64,000 nt of DNA, from contig JAFXTS010000015.1 of assembly GCA_017535665.1 (NCBI GenBank), forward strand, positions 107,854 to 171,853, in the 5' to 3' direction. The notes beneath the pieces were generated by a model. It worked only from the letters and a program-made list of their open reading frames with translations, had not been told where the DNA came from and ran no database searches. Below, in pieces: positions 10,909-20,433 of the stretch. The stretch comes from Bacteroidales bacterium. GTDB lineage: Bacteria > Bacteroidota > Bacteroidia > Bacteroidales > WCHB1-69. Position numbers and translations under genes: made by a program. Numbering within the stretch: the first letter of the stretch is position 1; every line of letters starts with the position of its first letter.

Positions 10909-12498
10909 ATGAAAAAGCAATTATTTTTAATCGGTCTTATCTTGACAGCTTTCATCGGCTATGTTCAGGCGCAGGATATCGATGATGAGATGGTAAAGCA
11001 AGACTCTATGGTTGTTGATTCAGTTTGTCATCACCGCGTGTACATTCACTTAGGTGGTGCATTCATGAACGACATTCATCATCGCATCCCTGGTCTTGAT
11101 GGAGCCCGTTATGGCATCAAGAACGCAATGATGCACCCGTGTGCGCACACGATCGAATTGGGCTATACATACATGTTCAATGAACATTGGGGCCTGGGTC
11201 TGGGCGTTGGTTTCCAGCGTTTAGCCACCCGTACCAATATGAACATTAAGGGCGTCATTCGTGATTACGATGATCCTGAGTACAGTGCACAATCAGCACA
11301 TGACACCAGATATGATTACCTCTTTGAAACGAAGAATATGATTGAGAAACAGGTAATCTATGCGGTGGAAGTTCCGCTCACTGCAGCTTGGGAATATCGT
11401 TTCAAACAAAATCCGAAGATTGGTCTTTATGCTCAACTCGGTCTTCGCGGCTGGTTCCCGGTTTACAACCGTTCTAAAGTTGTTGATGGTTCTATGATCA
11501 CCACGGGTTATGATGATTATTATGATGTTCTTTGGGAACATGAGTATTGTGTGGGTCATGGCTTCGATAAATATCAAATTGAAGGTAACGGATCTGCTAA
11601 ACTGAGATGTTCCTTCGACCTTCAGGGTGATTTCGGTGCCATCTTTAGAATCAACAATAAAACTGACTTTTATGTTGGTCTTTATTGCACCTATGGTTTC
11701 CTCGATATCCTTCCTAAGGCTGAAAACAGACACAATCTGTGCGAGCCCACCACCGACCCCAACAAGTTCACCTACAACGGACTTCTGGGTTCCAACTATG
11801 ACATTTTGTATGATCAGGAAGTTCTCGCTCATTATCCTACCAGCACGGAGTCTAACACCACCAATGTTCTTCGTGAGGATGTGATTGGTAATTTCCATTG
11901 GCACAACCTCCAGGTGGGTGTTAAGGTCGGTTTCCACATCAATGCTTGCGGTCAGGTAGAGGATTCACCGCGTAAGAAGTTCTACAAGAAGATGACGGAA
12001 GCTGCTCAGAAGTATCTGGATGACACTTGCAACGCTTGCGATAGAAATACTGAATACATCTACATCGTTCCTTCTTGCCCCGACACCAAAGAGAATGGTG
12101 AAAAACTGACCAAGAAAGAAGAGAAAGAGGTGAAATCTTTGGCCGAAGATCTCGAAAACATCAAGATTTTGTTCGATTTGGACAAGGATGTTCCGAAGAT
12201 CAATGAAAGTGGTGACTTCATCGACAAAGCCGCTACAAAGCTCAAAAACAACTCGAAACTCGGCCTTGTGATTGAGGGTTACACCTGCAAGCTCGGACCT
12301 GAAGAGCACAACCGCGACCTTGCTCAGAGAAGAGCAGAAAGCATCAAGCGTCTCTTTGTGGAAGAAAAGGGTGTTGATCCTTCACAGATTGAACTCCACA
12401 CCTACACCAACGCTGATAAGGAGAATACGGATAACATCACTGATCCTTCATTAGAAGAACACAGAGCTGCTATCATCCGTATCAAAGTGATGGAGTAG
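10909..12498 (+). CDS. Outer-membrane protein with C-terminal OmpA domain
   Basis: The start at 10909 gives a clean signal peptide (MKKQLFLIGLILTAFIGYVQA); an earlier in-frame ATG at 10834 would bury it. The first about 350 residues look like an outer-membrane barrel: alternating aromatic/polar strands such as ELGYTYMFNEHWGLGLGVGF. The C-terminal about 120 residues match the OmpA/MotB peptidoglycan-binding fold (LVIEGYTC, then NRDLAQRRAESIKRLF). The protein should sit in the outer membrane and hold peptidoglycan. It lies 84 bp behind the giant T9SS adhesin and ends at a strong terminator, so the two are probably co-transcribed and may work together at the surface. It is not a recognisable PorP/SprF. 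Confidence 0.8.
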   Translation: MKKQLFLIGLILTAFIGYVQAQDIDDEMVKQDSMVVDSVCHHRVYIHLGGAFMNDIHHRIPGLDGARYGIKNAMMHPCAHTIELGYTYMFNEHWGLGLGVGFQRLATRTNMNIKGVIRDYDDPEYSAQSAHDTRYDYLFETKNMIEKQVIYAVEVPLTAAWEYRFKQNPKIGLYAQLGLRGWFPVYNRSKVVDGSMITTGYDDYYDVLWEHEYCVGHGFDKYQIEGNGSAKLRCSFDLQGDFGAIFRINNKTDFYVGLYCTYGFLDILPKAENRHNLCEPTTDPNKFTYNGLLGSNYDILYDQEVLAHYPTSTESNTTNVLREDVIGNFHWHNLQVGVKVGFHINACGQVEDSPRKKFYKKMTEAAQKYLDDTCNACDRNTEYIYIVPSCPDTKENGEKLTKKEEKEVKSLAEDLENIKILFDLDKDVPKINESGDFIDKAATKLKNNSKLGLVIEGYTCKLGPEEHNRDLAQRRAESIKRLFVEEKGVDPSQIELHTYTNADKENTDNITDPSLEEHRAAIIRIKVME

Positions 12499-12517
12499 AT
12501 CTTAAGAGATAAATTTT

Positions 12518-12545
12518 AAGGGTGGTCGAAAGATCACCCTTTTTT
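12518..12545 (+). terminator. Intrinsic terminator after the adhesin/OmpA unit
   Basis: A 10-bp stem (AAGGGTGGTC with GATCACCCTT, one G-U pair) closed by a GAAA tetraloop is followed directly by a T run. It sits 20 bp after the OmpA-type stop codon. Confidence 0.9.
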
Positions 12546-12586
12546 ATTGGGATGGAGTAGGGGAGAGAGGATGAATATTGTAAATC

Positions 12587-13078
12587 ATGAGTATGGGAAA
12601 AGATAAAATCAACAAAACCAACGCCTGTCGCATTCTCGACCAGAAGAAGGTGGCTTACGAGCTGATACCTTACGTGGTGGATGAGAAAGATCTTGGCGCG
12701 CAGCATATCGCCGACCAGTTAGGGGAAGATGTCCATCAGGTATTCAAAACATTGGTGCTAAAGGGCGACAAGACCGGTCATTTTGTCTGTGTGATTCCGG
12801 GCAATGATGAGGTGGATTTGAAAAAAACGGCAAAGGTGACGGGCAACAAAAGTTGTGACCTTATTCCGATGAAAGAGCTGCTTCCTCTTACGGGTTATAT
12901 AAGAGGTGGTTGCTCGCCGGTAGGGATGAAGAAGTCCTTTCCCACGTTTATACACGAAACGTGCCAGCTGTTTGATTACATCTATGTGAGTGCGGGTGTG
13001 CGGGGGCTACAATTCAAACTCAACCCACAGCATCTGATTGACCTTATAGGCATGACGGTTGCTGAATTGACGGTGTAA
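12587..13078 (+). CDS. ybaK: YbaK/EbsC-type Cys-tRNA(Pro) deacylase
   Basis: The 163-residue protein has the full YbaK fold signature: an N-terminal helix (NKTNACRILDQKKVAYEL), a central VFKTLVLKGD segment, and the late GYIRGGCSPVGMKK loop. The family removes mischarged cysteine from tRNA(Pro) in the cytoplasm and protects translation fidelity. Length is normal for the family. ATG at 12587 and 12593 are both possible starts. It stands alone, after the terminator at 12518-12545, and converges with the minus-strand acyltransferase 22 bp away. Confidence 0.88.
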   Translation: MSMGKDKINKTNACRILDQKKVAYELIPYVVDEKDLGAQHIADQLGEDVHQVFKTLVLKGDKTGHFVCVIPGNDEVDLKKTAKVTGNKSCDLIPMKELLPLTGYIRGGCSPVGMKKSFPTFIHETCQLFDYIYVSAGVRGLQFKLNPQHLIDLIGMTVAELTV

Positions 13079-13100
13079 TGCAGGCAGCGCAAGCTCTCTT

Positions 13101-14234
13101 CTACACAAACAGTCGTTCGTAGTTGATGACGGGGTTGGCGTAGATGCCGAGGAAAATCTCGCGCAGTTCGCTCGGGTCGCCGACCAGCGAGGACAGACCT
13201 TGCTCCATGTACTCCACAAATTGGTCCATCTCCTCTTGTGTGTATTGGTCTTTGTACCGGTAAGTTTGGTTTAGAAGTTCGTAAGCAATGTAGTTGGTGG
13301 GCCATAACTTGTAGTTGAGATATACCCTCTTGTCGATGATTCCAGCCAAATGCTGGAACTTTTTATTCCGCTCGAAATGGTCGCAAAATTTGAGGTCATC
13401 GATAGTGATGGCTGGTGCGATGGCGAAATGGATGTGTCCTTTGAACTGCTTGATGCCGTGGAGGATGCTGTTCAAATCCTCGCCAGGTTCCTTCTCGTAT
13501 TTTTGGTATCGCGAGATGAAAATCTCCTGCGTTTTCATAAAGTCGCAGGGTTCATATTCGTACGACACCACCATAGGGGTGATGTTGAGTTCCGACAGGT
13601 TGTCCACGAACTCCTTTTCGCTGCTCAAGGCAAACATCTTGAGCACCGCCATATCGGTCTTATCGTCGCCGTCTTTGGTTCTTCCGTTGCGTTGGGCAAT
13701 CCAGACGGACTGTTGTTTTTCGGTGACTGCGTAGCGCATATAGGAGGAAACGTGCATGGAGTTCTGGTAGAAGTCGCGGATATGGCCGCCCCGCATGATG
13801 CGGAACATCTTGTTCATCTTGCCGATATCCACCACCAGTTCGCCCTCCATCAGATTGCTGCCAAAGGTGATTTCAGTGGTTTCAATACCATTGTCGAAAA
13901 GAAGCGTTTGCAAGATGGCGGCATCCAGCAGGATGTCGCGGTGGTTGGAGATGAACATCCGTTTTCGTCCATCCTTGAGTGTTTCGAAGCCGCTGTTTGT
14001 GAGGCCGTTGGAGGTTTTTTCTATAATGGAACGGATGGCCGGATACATGATGGTGATTTGGAAATCGTATACGCTGCGGAAGTTGCGGAACAGCTGTTGA
14101 ATCTCTTCTACTTTCTTCCCGGGGAATAGGTAGTTGACGATGGCCGGCAGGTATGGGCTGTCTGCTACGCGCTGTGCCGCCGCAGGGATTTCGGCATCAT
14201 TGTATGGACGGATTTCATCATAATTTTGTTTCAT
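13101..14234 (-). CDS. Glycerolipid-type acyltransferase (PlsC/PlsB superfamily)
   Basis: The 377-residue protein carries an acyltransferase motif SNHRDILLDAA near residue 95 and a later WIAQRNGRTKDGDDKTD block in the place of the usual FPEG substrate-binding motif. The family transfers acyl chains to glycerol-phosphate lipids at the inner membrane face. The His-to-Asp spacing is HRDILLD rather than classic HX4D, so it belongs to a divergent subgroup. It is the last gene of a six-gene minus-strand run and starts 6 bp after the PaaK-like ligase stop, so the two are co-transcribed. Its substrate cannot be read from sequence. Confidence 0.75.
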   Translation of the reverse strand: MKQNYDEIRPYNDAEIPAAAQRVADSPYLPAIVNYLFPGKKVEEIQQLFRNFRSVYDFQITIMYPAIRSIIEKTSNGLTNSGFETLKDGRKRMFISNHRDILLDAAILQTLLFDNGIETTEITFGSNLMEGELVVDIGKMNKMFRIMRGGHIRDFYQNSMHVSSYMRYAVTEKQQSVWIAQRNGRTKDGDDKTDMAVLKMFALSSEKEFVDNLSELNITPMVVSYEYEPCDFMKTQEIFISRYQKYEKEPGEDLNSILHGIKQFKGHIHFAIAPAITIDDLKFCDHFERNKKFQHLAGIIDKRVYLNYKLWPTNYIAYELLNQTYRYKDQYTQEEMDQFVEYMEQGLSSLVGDPSELREIFLGIYANPVINYERLFV

Positions 14235-14240
14235 GGCAGT

Positions 14241-15536
14241 TTATTTGCGATTATCAATGAATTTGATGGGCTTTCTCTTCATCTCTGGAAATTGGATGGC
14301 CCGAATGTGGTCGATGCTGTCGTAGCGAATGTCGGGGGCCACGCGTAGGCGGGCGCGGAAGCGGTCTTTGAGGTCTTTGGTCATCTCCTCTTCATCGGTG
14401 CGGTTGCAGCCCACGATGACGGTCACGCTGTCGGTGCCAATCTCGTTGGAGTTCACCTCTACGATGTAATTCTCCACATATTCCACATTATCCAACACAT
14501 CGAAAATGGTGGCCGGATAAAGGGTAGTGCCCTTGAGTTTGATCATCTGGTTTTTCCGGCCGATGATGGGGCTGATACGCATGGTGGTGCGGCCGCATGA
14601 GCAAGGCTCGTAATGGAACTGCGCGATGTCGCCCGTCTTGAAGCGCAACAGCGGCATTCCTTCCACACCGAGGGTGGTAACGGTCAGCTCGCCAATCTCT
14701 CCTTCGGCTGCAGGGTTATCGTTTTCATCCAGTAACTCACAGATTATCAGTTCAGGATGGTGATGTCCGCCCTTGCCTGCTTCGCACTCGCAGAAGGTGG
14801 TACCCATCTCGGTGGAGGCATAGGTGGAGTAGAGGTCGATATCCCATTTCTCTTTGATCCGTGCGCCCAGCAGGTTCAATGAGAAGTCCTGGTTGCGAAG
14901 ATTCTCGCCGATACAAACCGCTTTTTTGATGGAACTGTTGCGGTAGTCGATGCCGTTTTTCTCCGCGTATTGGATGATTTTCAAGATGAAGGAGGGTACG
15001 CAGATGATGGCGTCGGGTTTCATGCGGCGGATGGTGTCCCACTGGAGTTCGGGGATTCCGTTGCCTACACGAATCACGCTGGCTCCCATCTTCACGATGC
15101 CGAGGAAGTAGGCGAGTCCGGCCATGAAGCGCTTGTCGATGGTGGTCATCAGCTGGTAGATTTCGCCGGGATGGCCTTGCGCGCAAGTGAACGAGATGGC
15201 CTCGTTGTACGCAAGCCTGTCAAGGTCATGTTGCGTCATGGCGAAGGTGGTCGGGTCGCTCAGTGTGCCGGAAGTAGTGATATAATCCGCTATCTTGCTC
15301 TTTTCCACGCAGAAAAAATCCTCATTGTGCAGTTGCAAATCCTCTTTCGTTGTCACGGGAATATGCTGCAAATCTTCCAAAGTTTTAATTTTGGAGATGT
15401 CAATATGATTTTTCGAGAAAAGATTTTGGTAGAATTTGGAATGGGCTTTCAGATATTGTAAATTCTCACGCAATTTCTCCTCTTGAAATGCTTTGATGAC
15501 TTCTCGCGGCTGGAATTCTATTTCAGGTTTGAACAT
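14241..15536 (-). CDS. Phenylacetate-CoA ligase-like (PaaK) adenylate-forming enzyme
   Basis: An ANL-superfamily enzyme of 431 residues from the ATG at 15536; an upstream in-frame ATG at 15569 adds 11 unlikely residues. Visible motifs are the ATP loop TTSGTLSDPTTFAMT, the YASTEMG motif, and RFKTGDIAQF with a CSCGRTTMR segment typical of the PaaK branch. PaaK relatives activate aryl or other carboxylic acids to CoA thioesters in the cytosol. Homologues in Bacteroidota are often of unknown substrate. It lies between an esterase and an acyltransferase and may supply an activated acyl group to the latter (inference). Confidence 0.82.
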   Translation of the reverse strand: MFKPEIEFQPREVIKAFQEEKLRENLQYLKAHSKFYQNLFSKNHIDISKIKTLEDLQHIPVTTKEDLQLHNEDFFCVEKSKIADYITTSGTLSDPTTFAMTQHDLDRLAYNEAISFTCAQGHPGEIYQLMTTIDKRFMAGLAYFLGIVKMGASVIRVGNGIPELQWDTIRRMKPDAIICVPSFILKIIQYAEKNGIDYRNSSIKKAVCIGENLRNQDFSLNLLGARIKEKWDIDLYSTYASTEMGTTFCECEAGKGGHHHPELIICELLDENDNPAAEGEIGELTVTTLGVEGMPLLRFKTGDIAQFHYEPCSCGRTTMRISPIIGRKNQMIKLKGTTLYPATIFDVLDNVEYVENYIVEVNSNEIGTDSVTVIVGCNRTDEEEMTKDLKDRFRARLRVAPDIRYDSIDHIRAIQFPEMKRKPIKFIDNRK

Positions 15537-15581
15537 ATTAATTATGATGTAGGGACGCAGGGTGTGCATCCAAATGATCTA

Positions 15582-16442
15582 TTACGGCAAAATATTGATT
15601 TCATGAAGCCATTCCACGAATTTGAAGCGCCATTGCGCGGCTTCAGGCGCCTTGCTCTCATCCATTCCATAGCCATGTCCTCCCGTATTGTACAGCAAAA
15701 ACACGTGCTGGATGTGCTGTGCGGTGAGGGCGCGGTCGAGGTTGACGGAGTTCTGGTACATGACGACGGGGTCGTCAATGGCCGTCACTAAAAAGGTGGG
15801 TGGCATATCGGCAGGAATCTGCAGTTCCAAGGAGTATTGGTCTTGTAGCTCTTTGGTGTAATGGCGGGTGAGTAGGTTGCGGCGTGAACGCTGGTGGGCG
15901 ATGCTGTCCTGCATGGAGACCACGGGATAGACTGGCACCACAAAGTCGGGACGGTTGCTGTATTCGCACATGAGGCCGAGAGGGGCCAAGAAACAGGTGT
16001 CGTGATAAACGCCGGACATGGTCACGAGGTGGCCGCCGGCCGAGAAGCCCATTGCCCCAATCTTGTGGGGGTCGATGTGCCAGCGTTCAGCATTAATGCG
16101 CAGAAGTTGGATGGCATGCTGCAGGTCTTGGATCATAGCAGGATGATGATACCCCTTATTGCCGGTACGATAGCGGAGCACGTAGGCGTTGATGCCCTGC
16201 GTGTTGAGCCATTCCGCCACACCAAAACCTTCGGTCTTGATGCCCATCAGATGGCTGTAGCTGCCACCCGGGCAAACGACAACCGCCACGCCCGTGTTGA
16301 TAGAATCGGGAGCGGGGTAGCAAATCAACTGAGTGGGCCAAATCTTTTTAAGGGGTTTCCACAATTTAATAACTTGATGTTGCGCTACCAACCATCCCAT
16401 TGAAAGAAGGCAAACGCAAAGAAGAAGTATTTTTCTCATCAT
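15582..16442 (-). CDS. Secreted alpha/beta-hydrolase (acetyl-esterase type)
   Basis: The 286-residue protein begins with a signal peptide (MRKILLLCVCLLSMGWLVAQ; the second Met at 16439 is an equally good start). The oxyanion loop VVVCPGGSYSHL, nucleophile GFSAGG (Ser134), acid in AIDDPVV and histidine in GGHGYG give a complete catalytic triad. This matches the BD-FAE/Aes-like esterases, often xylan or acetyl esterases. It should act in the periplasm. It sits 45 bp upstream of the PaaK-like gene in the same minus-strand run. Confidence 0.82.
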   Translation of the reverse strand: MMRKILLLCVCLLSMGWLVAQHQVIKLWKPLKKIWPTQLICYPAPDSINTGVAVVVCPGGSYSHLMGIKTEGFGVAEWLNTQGINAYVLRYRTGNKGYHHPAMIQDLQHAIQLLRINAERWHIDPHKIGAMGFSAGGHLVTMSGVYHDTCFLAPLGLMCEYSNRPDFVVPVYPVVSMQDSIAHQRSRRNLLTRHYTKELQDQYSLELQIPADMPPTFLVTAIDDPVVMYQNSVNLDRALTAQHIQHVFLLYNTGGHGYGMDESKAPEAAQWRFKFVEWLHEINILP

Positions 16443-16472
16443 GATTCAGAAAAAAATCAAAATTGGGAAGCA

Positions 16473-16841
16473 CTACAGAAGTCTCCTAATCTCCTCTTGA
16501 GGCAACTGTTCGTATTGTAAATTCGTGGGTATTCCGTCTTGCAGGTCGAATGTCACGCGAAACATTTCCTCGTCATAAAACGATAATTTGGAGTTGGTGT
16601 TGGGGTTGCATTCGATATACATGATCTTATTGATATCCAATTTCTTGGCATCACAAATTTGCTTAATAAGAGATCCTCCGGCGTAAGTGATGGAGGTGCC
16701 GGGGTTATCCTGATACAATTCGGTGGTGAGAATAATGGTAAGGTCATCAAGGGGAATCATCTTCAACCCACATTTTGAGGGCATGTCCCATTGACCGGCA
16801 AAATCAAAAATCTCATCAAAATACTTGTCGTCAACTTTCAT
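16473..16841 (-). CDS. Hypothetical protein, 122 residues
   Basis: I do not recognise this family. The product is acidic and soluble, with no signal peptide or membrane segment. It contains a Thr-Ile-Ile-Leu-Thr-Thr-Glu-Leu strand, a GGSLIKQICDAKKLD helix and a C-terminal EQLPQEEIRRLL helix. It lies 24 bp downstream of the B12 radical SAM gene and 30 bp upstream of the esterase, on the same strand, so it is almost certainly co-transcribed. Its retention in a tight run supports it being real. Confidence 0.6.
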   Translation of the reverse strand: MKVDDKYFDEIFDFAGQWDMPSKCGLKMIPLDDLTIILTTELYQDNPGTSITYAGGSLIKQICDAKKLDINKIMYIECNPNTNSKLSFYDEEMFRVTFDLQDGIPTNLQYEQLPQEEIRRLL

Positions 16842-16865
16842 GGTAATATTTTGATTTTAAGATTA

Positions 16866-18155
16866 TTAGCGAAGGTTAACTTTAGAAGCGGAGCGATCCA
16901 CATCCTTACCGAAGGTTTTGTTGGCTAACTTGCGGTTGCGAGGACGATAGGTGCCATCTTGCATCTCACGAAGCACCACGTTGGTGAACAGCTTGAACAT
17001 TTTTTCTTCCTGAGTCTCATCCTGATAGAAGGATTTCCAAGCATATTCATACAACTCTTGCAAACGCTCTGGCGACATGTGTTTGGGCTGGTACACCACC
17101 TGTCCGGCGTTGTAATGGTCCCAGTCGTGGTCGAAGATACGGCCTTGTCGCATCAAGTCATCGTAGGCTTTGGTGTGCGGGAAGGGAGCCAGAACGGTAA
17201 ATTCAGCAAGGTCCAAATCTATTTTGAGGAGAAAGTCAATCAGGCGAAGGATGTCATCTTCGGTCTGGTTGTCAAGACCTAAAAGGATGGTTCCTTCCAC
17301 GCCGATACCGTAGTCGTGGTAGCGTTTCACGCGCTCCTTGATATAGTCGGAGGTGTCGTACACGGCTTGATAAACGTACCATGCGCCTGCCTGCGCGGCC
17401 AGATCCAGCACTTCGGGCTTGTCTTCAATGGTATGGCTGATCCATTTTTTCTTCAGCGGAATCATCTCGCGGAAGAGGTCCATCTCCCATTCTGTACACT
17501 GGGCCAATGAGTTATCTACGATGAAGAGACGGTTGTTGTCGATGGTCTCGAGTTCTTCAATGGCTTTTTCCACCGGACGGGGGCGGAAGCAGCGGCCTCC
17601 GAGGTAGGAGACGGCGCAGGGGTAGCAGCTGAACTTGCAGCCGCGGGAGGCGTGGAACAGGTCCACCATTTGCACACCCTTGTGGTTATAAAGTTCCCGT
17701 TTGTAGAGGTCGCGGCGGGCGGGACCCACCAGTTCGATCGGGGGCTGTTTGCCCATAAAGTTATAGACCTTTTTTAGTTGGCCTTTTCTTAAATCATCAA
17801 AAACCTGCTCCTGTCTTCCTTCGGCTTCGCCCAAGAAGATGCTGTCGGCATGGAGCAGTGTCTCCTCGGCATGGAGCATGGTGGAGATACCGCCGAACAT
17901 CACCTTCTTGCCTCTGCGGCGGTATTCGTCGGCGATAGCCCATCCGCGTTTTACCTGCGTAGAGAGCATCATGGAGATGGCCACCGCATCGCATTCTTCA
18001 TCAAAATTCAAATCCTCCACGTTTTCATCTGTAAATGAGACGTCCACATATTCAGGCAGGGTGGCGGCATAAACCACCGGTCCGTGAGGAGGTAATGTAA
18101 AGGTGGTCTGACCAGGTAGTTTTTTCCACTTGGGATATATTAATTTGAGTTTCAT
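16866..18155 (-). CDS. B12-binding domain radical SAM protein
   Basis: The 429-residue protein has an N-terminal cobalamin-binding-like Rossmann region (residues about 30-130, with GKKVMFGGIST and SIFLGEAEG) and a radical SAM core whose cluster motif is C173-x3-C177-x2-C180 in RGCKFSCYPC. Such proteins use a 4Fe-4S cluster with SAM, often with methylcobalamin, for C-methylation or skeletal chemistry on unreactive carbons. The substrate is not visible. It lies 41 bp after the B12-dependent methylmalonyl-CoA mutase, so two cobalamin enzymes share a transcript. Confidence 0.85.
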   Translation of the reverse strand: MKLKLIYPKWKKLPGQTTFTLPPHGPVVYAATLPEYVDVSFTDENVEDLNFDEECDAVAISMMLSTQVKRGWAIADEYRRRGKKVMFGGISTMLHAEETLLHADSIFLGEAEGRQEQVFDDLRKGQLKKVYNFMGKQPPIELVGPARRDLYKRELYNHKGVQMVDLFHASRGCKFSCYPCAVSYLGGRCFRPRPVEKAIEELETIDNNRLFIVDNSLAQCTEWEMDLFREMIPLKKKWISHTIEDKPEVLDLAAQAGAWYVYQAVYDTSDYIKERVKRYHDYGIGVEGTILLGLDNQTEDDILRLIDFLLKIDLDLAEFTVLAPFPHTKAYDDLMRQGRIFDHDWDHYNAGQVVYQPKHMSPERLQELYEYAWKSFYQDETQEEKMFKLFTNVVLREMQDGTYRPRNRKLANKTFGKDVDRSASKVNLR

Positions 18156-18196
18156 ATCTCAATGATTTTTAAATGTATAGAAAAGAAAACGCGACC

Positions 18197-20341
18197 TTAG
18201 GCTTCCAAAATCTCAAGGATCTTGATGGCGCATTCGCTGATGATGCTACCAGGTCCGAAGATGGCTGCGGCACCGGCTTTATAGAGGAAGTCGTAGTCTT
18301 GCGGCGGAATCACACCACCCACCACCACGATGATATCCTCGCGGCCGAGTTTCTTGAGTTCCTCAATCACCTGCGGCACCAGCGTTTTGTGGCCGGCGGC
18401 GAGGGAGGAGACACCCATCACATGAACGTCGTTCTCCACAGCCTGCTTGGCGGCTTCTGCTGGAGTTTGGAACAACGGACCCATATCTACATCGAAACCG
18501 ATGTCGGCATAGCCGGTGGCGACCACTTTGGCACCACGGTCGTGGCCGTCCTGGCCCATCTTGGCCACCATGATACGGGGACGGCGTCCCTCTTTCTTGG
18601 CGAAAGCGTCGGCCATAGCACACGCCTTCTTGTAAGAATCGTTGTCTTGCTGTTGTGAACTGTACACGCCTGTAATCAAATTAATTTTCGCTTTATAACG
18701 TCCGAATACTTTTTCCATTGCGTAGGAAATCTCGCCGAGTGTGGCGCGCTTTTGGGCAGCGTCGATGGAGAGCGCCAGCAGGTTGCCCTTGCCGCTCTTT
18801 GCGCACTCGGTGATGGCCTCGAGGGCGGCCTGAACTTCCTCGTTGTTGCGTTTGGCACGCAGTTCCTGCAAACGCTTGATCTGCGCCTCGCGGACTACGG
18901 TGTTATCTACCTCGAGGGTTTCAATCGGGTCTTCTTTCTCCAAACGGTATTTGTTAACACCGATGATGCTTTCCATGCCGGAGTCGATGCGGGCCTGTTT
19001 GCGGGCAGCGGCCTCTTCGATGCGCATCTTCGGGATGCCGGTTTCGATAGCTTTGGCCATACCGCCGAGTGATTCCACTTCCTGAATGTGTTTCCAGGCG
19101 CGGTGTGCCAACTCGTTGGTCAGTGTTTCTACATAGTAGGAACCAGCCCACGGGTCCACCACACGGCATATGTTAGTTTCTTCTTGGATGTAAATCTGCG
19201 TGTTACGTGCGATACGAGCGCTGAAATCAGTCGGCAGGGCGATGGCTTCGTCCAAGGCGTTGGTGTGCAGCGACTGGGTGTGACCGAGGGCGGCTCCCAT
19301 AGCCTCGATGCAGGTACGGGCCACATTGTTGAACGGGTCTTGTTCGGTGAGCGACCATCCGGAGGTCTGTGTGTGGGTACGCAAAGCCAATGATTTCGGG
19401 TTCTTTGGGTTGAAGGTGCTCACGATCTTGGCCCAGAGCATACGTGCGGCACGCATCTTGGCAATCTCCATGAAGTGGTTCATGCCCGAGCACCAGAAGA
19501 AGGAGAGACGCGGTGCGAATGCATCGATGTCCAAGCCAGCTTTCACACCGGTGCGGAGGTAATCCCAACCGTCGGCCAGCGTGTAGGCCATTTCGATATC
19601 GGAGGTAGCACCTGCCTCCTGCATGTGGTAGCCGGAGATGGAGATGCTATTGAATTTCGGCATGTTCTGCGAGGTGAACTCGAAGATGTCGGCGATGATG
19701 CGCATGGAGTGTTCGGGCGGGTAAATGTAGGTGTTACGCACCATGAACTCCTTCAGAATGTCGTTCTGGATAGTTCCCTGCAATTCCTCAAATTTGGCTC
19801 CTTGCTCCAAGGCAGCCACGATGTAGAACGCCAAGATAGGCATCACGGCACCATTCATCGTCATGGAGACGGACATTTTGTTCAACGGAATCTGGTCGAA
19901 GAGCACTTTCATGTCTTCCACCGAGCAGATGCTCACTCCGGCCTTACCCACGTCGCCGAGAACACGCTCGTGGTCAGCATCATAGCCGCGGTGGGTGGCC
20001 AAGTCAAACGCTACGGAAAGACCTTTCTGACCGGCGGCGATGTTGCGGCGGTAGAAAGCGTTGGACTCTTCAGCAGTCGAGAAACCTGCATATTGGCGGA
20101 TGGTCCACGGACGCATCACGTACATGGTGGAGTAGGGACCACGTAGGAAGGGAGCAATACCGGCAGCATAGTTCAGATGCTCCATGCCTTCTAAATCTTC
20201 TTTCCCATAAACCGGCTTACATGGAATCTGTTCCGCTGTAAGTCGATTAAAATCAATGTGATTCACTTTTGACCACTCCTGAAAATTCTCGTTACTTTTC
20301 GGAGCGGTTCTGTGAGTGACTTTACTAAAATCAGGACGCAT
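18197..20341 (-). CDS. mutB: Methylmalonyl-CoA mutase, large/catalytic chain
   Basis: This 714-residue enzyme interconverts succinyl-CoA and R-methylmalonyl-CoA in the succinate-propionate route, using adenosylcobalamin. The N-terminal TIM barrel shows [20 protein letters not shown] and the substrate region [16 protein letters not shown]. The C-terminal B12 domain shows the base-off ligand motif [11 protein letters not shown] near residue 600, plus GVSSLAAGH and GGVIPPQDY. Length matches E. coli Sbm (714). No small-subunit gene is adjacent, although many Bacteroidota have the pair, so it may act as a homodimer or its partner lies elsewhere. A TAnnTTTG box lies 45 bp upstream. The gene leads the run ending with the acyltransferase at 13101. 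Confidence 0.95.
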   Translation of the reverse strand: MRPDFSKVTHRTAPKSNENFQEWSKVNHIDFNRLTAEQIPCKPVYGKEDLEGMEHLNYAAGIAPFLRGPYSTMYVMRPWTIRQYAGFSTAEESNAFYRRNIAAGQKGLSVAFDLATHRGYDADHERVLGDVGKAGVSICSVEDMKVLFDQIPLNKMSVSMTMNGAVMPILAFYIVAALEQGAKFEELQGTIQNDILKEFMVRNTYIYPPEHSMRIIADIFEFTSQNMPKFNSISISGYHMQEAGATSDIEMAYTLADGWDYLRTGVKAGLDIDAFAPRLSFFWCSGMNHFMEIAKMRAARMLWAKIVSTFNPKNPKSLALRTHTQTSGWSLTEQDPFNNVARTCIEAMGAALGHTQSLHTNALDEAIALPTDFSARIARNTQIYIQEETNICRVVDPWAGSYYVETLTNELAHRAWKHIQEVESLGGMAKAIETGIPKMRIEEAAARKQARIDSGMESIIGVNKYRLEKEDPIETLEVDNTVVREAQIKRLQELRAKRNNEEVQAALEAITECAKSGKGNLLALSIDAAQKRATLGEISYAMEKVFGRYKAKINLITGVYSSQQQDNDSYKKACAMADAFAKKEGRRPRIMVAKMGQDGHDRGAKVVATGYADIGFDVDMGPLFQTPAEAAKQAVENDVHVMGVSSLAAGHKTLVPQVIEELKKLGREDIIVVVGGVIPPQDYDFLYKAGAAAIFGPGSIISECAIKILEILEA

Positions 20342-20385
20342 AATTTATTTTGATTTGATATTATTATTCATTTTAAATGAAGCGA

Positions 20386-20393
20386 CAAAAATA
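20386..20393 (-). promoter_or_regulatory. Bacteroidota -7 box before methylmalonyl-CoA mutase
   Basis: The minus strand reads TATTTTTG 45 bp before the mutase start. It separates the mutase run from the merR gene that ends at 20434. Confidence 0.65.
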
Positions 20394-20433
20394 CAAAAAT
20401 GTTAGGAGTTATTGTAGAAGATTTTTCATTTTT

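Noticed and set aside
20342..20433. Cobalamin riboswitch before the mutase
   Set aside because: The gap is under 100 bp and shows none of the B12-box sequence; only a promoter box is visible.
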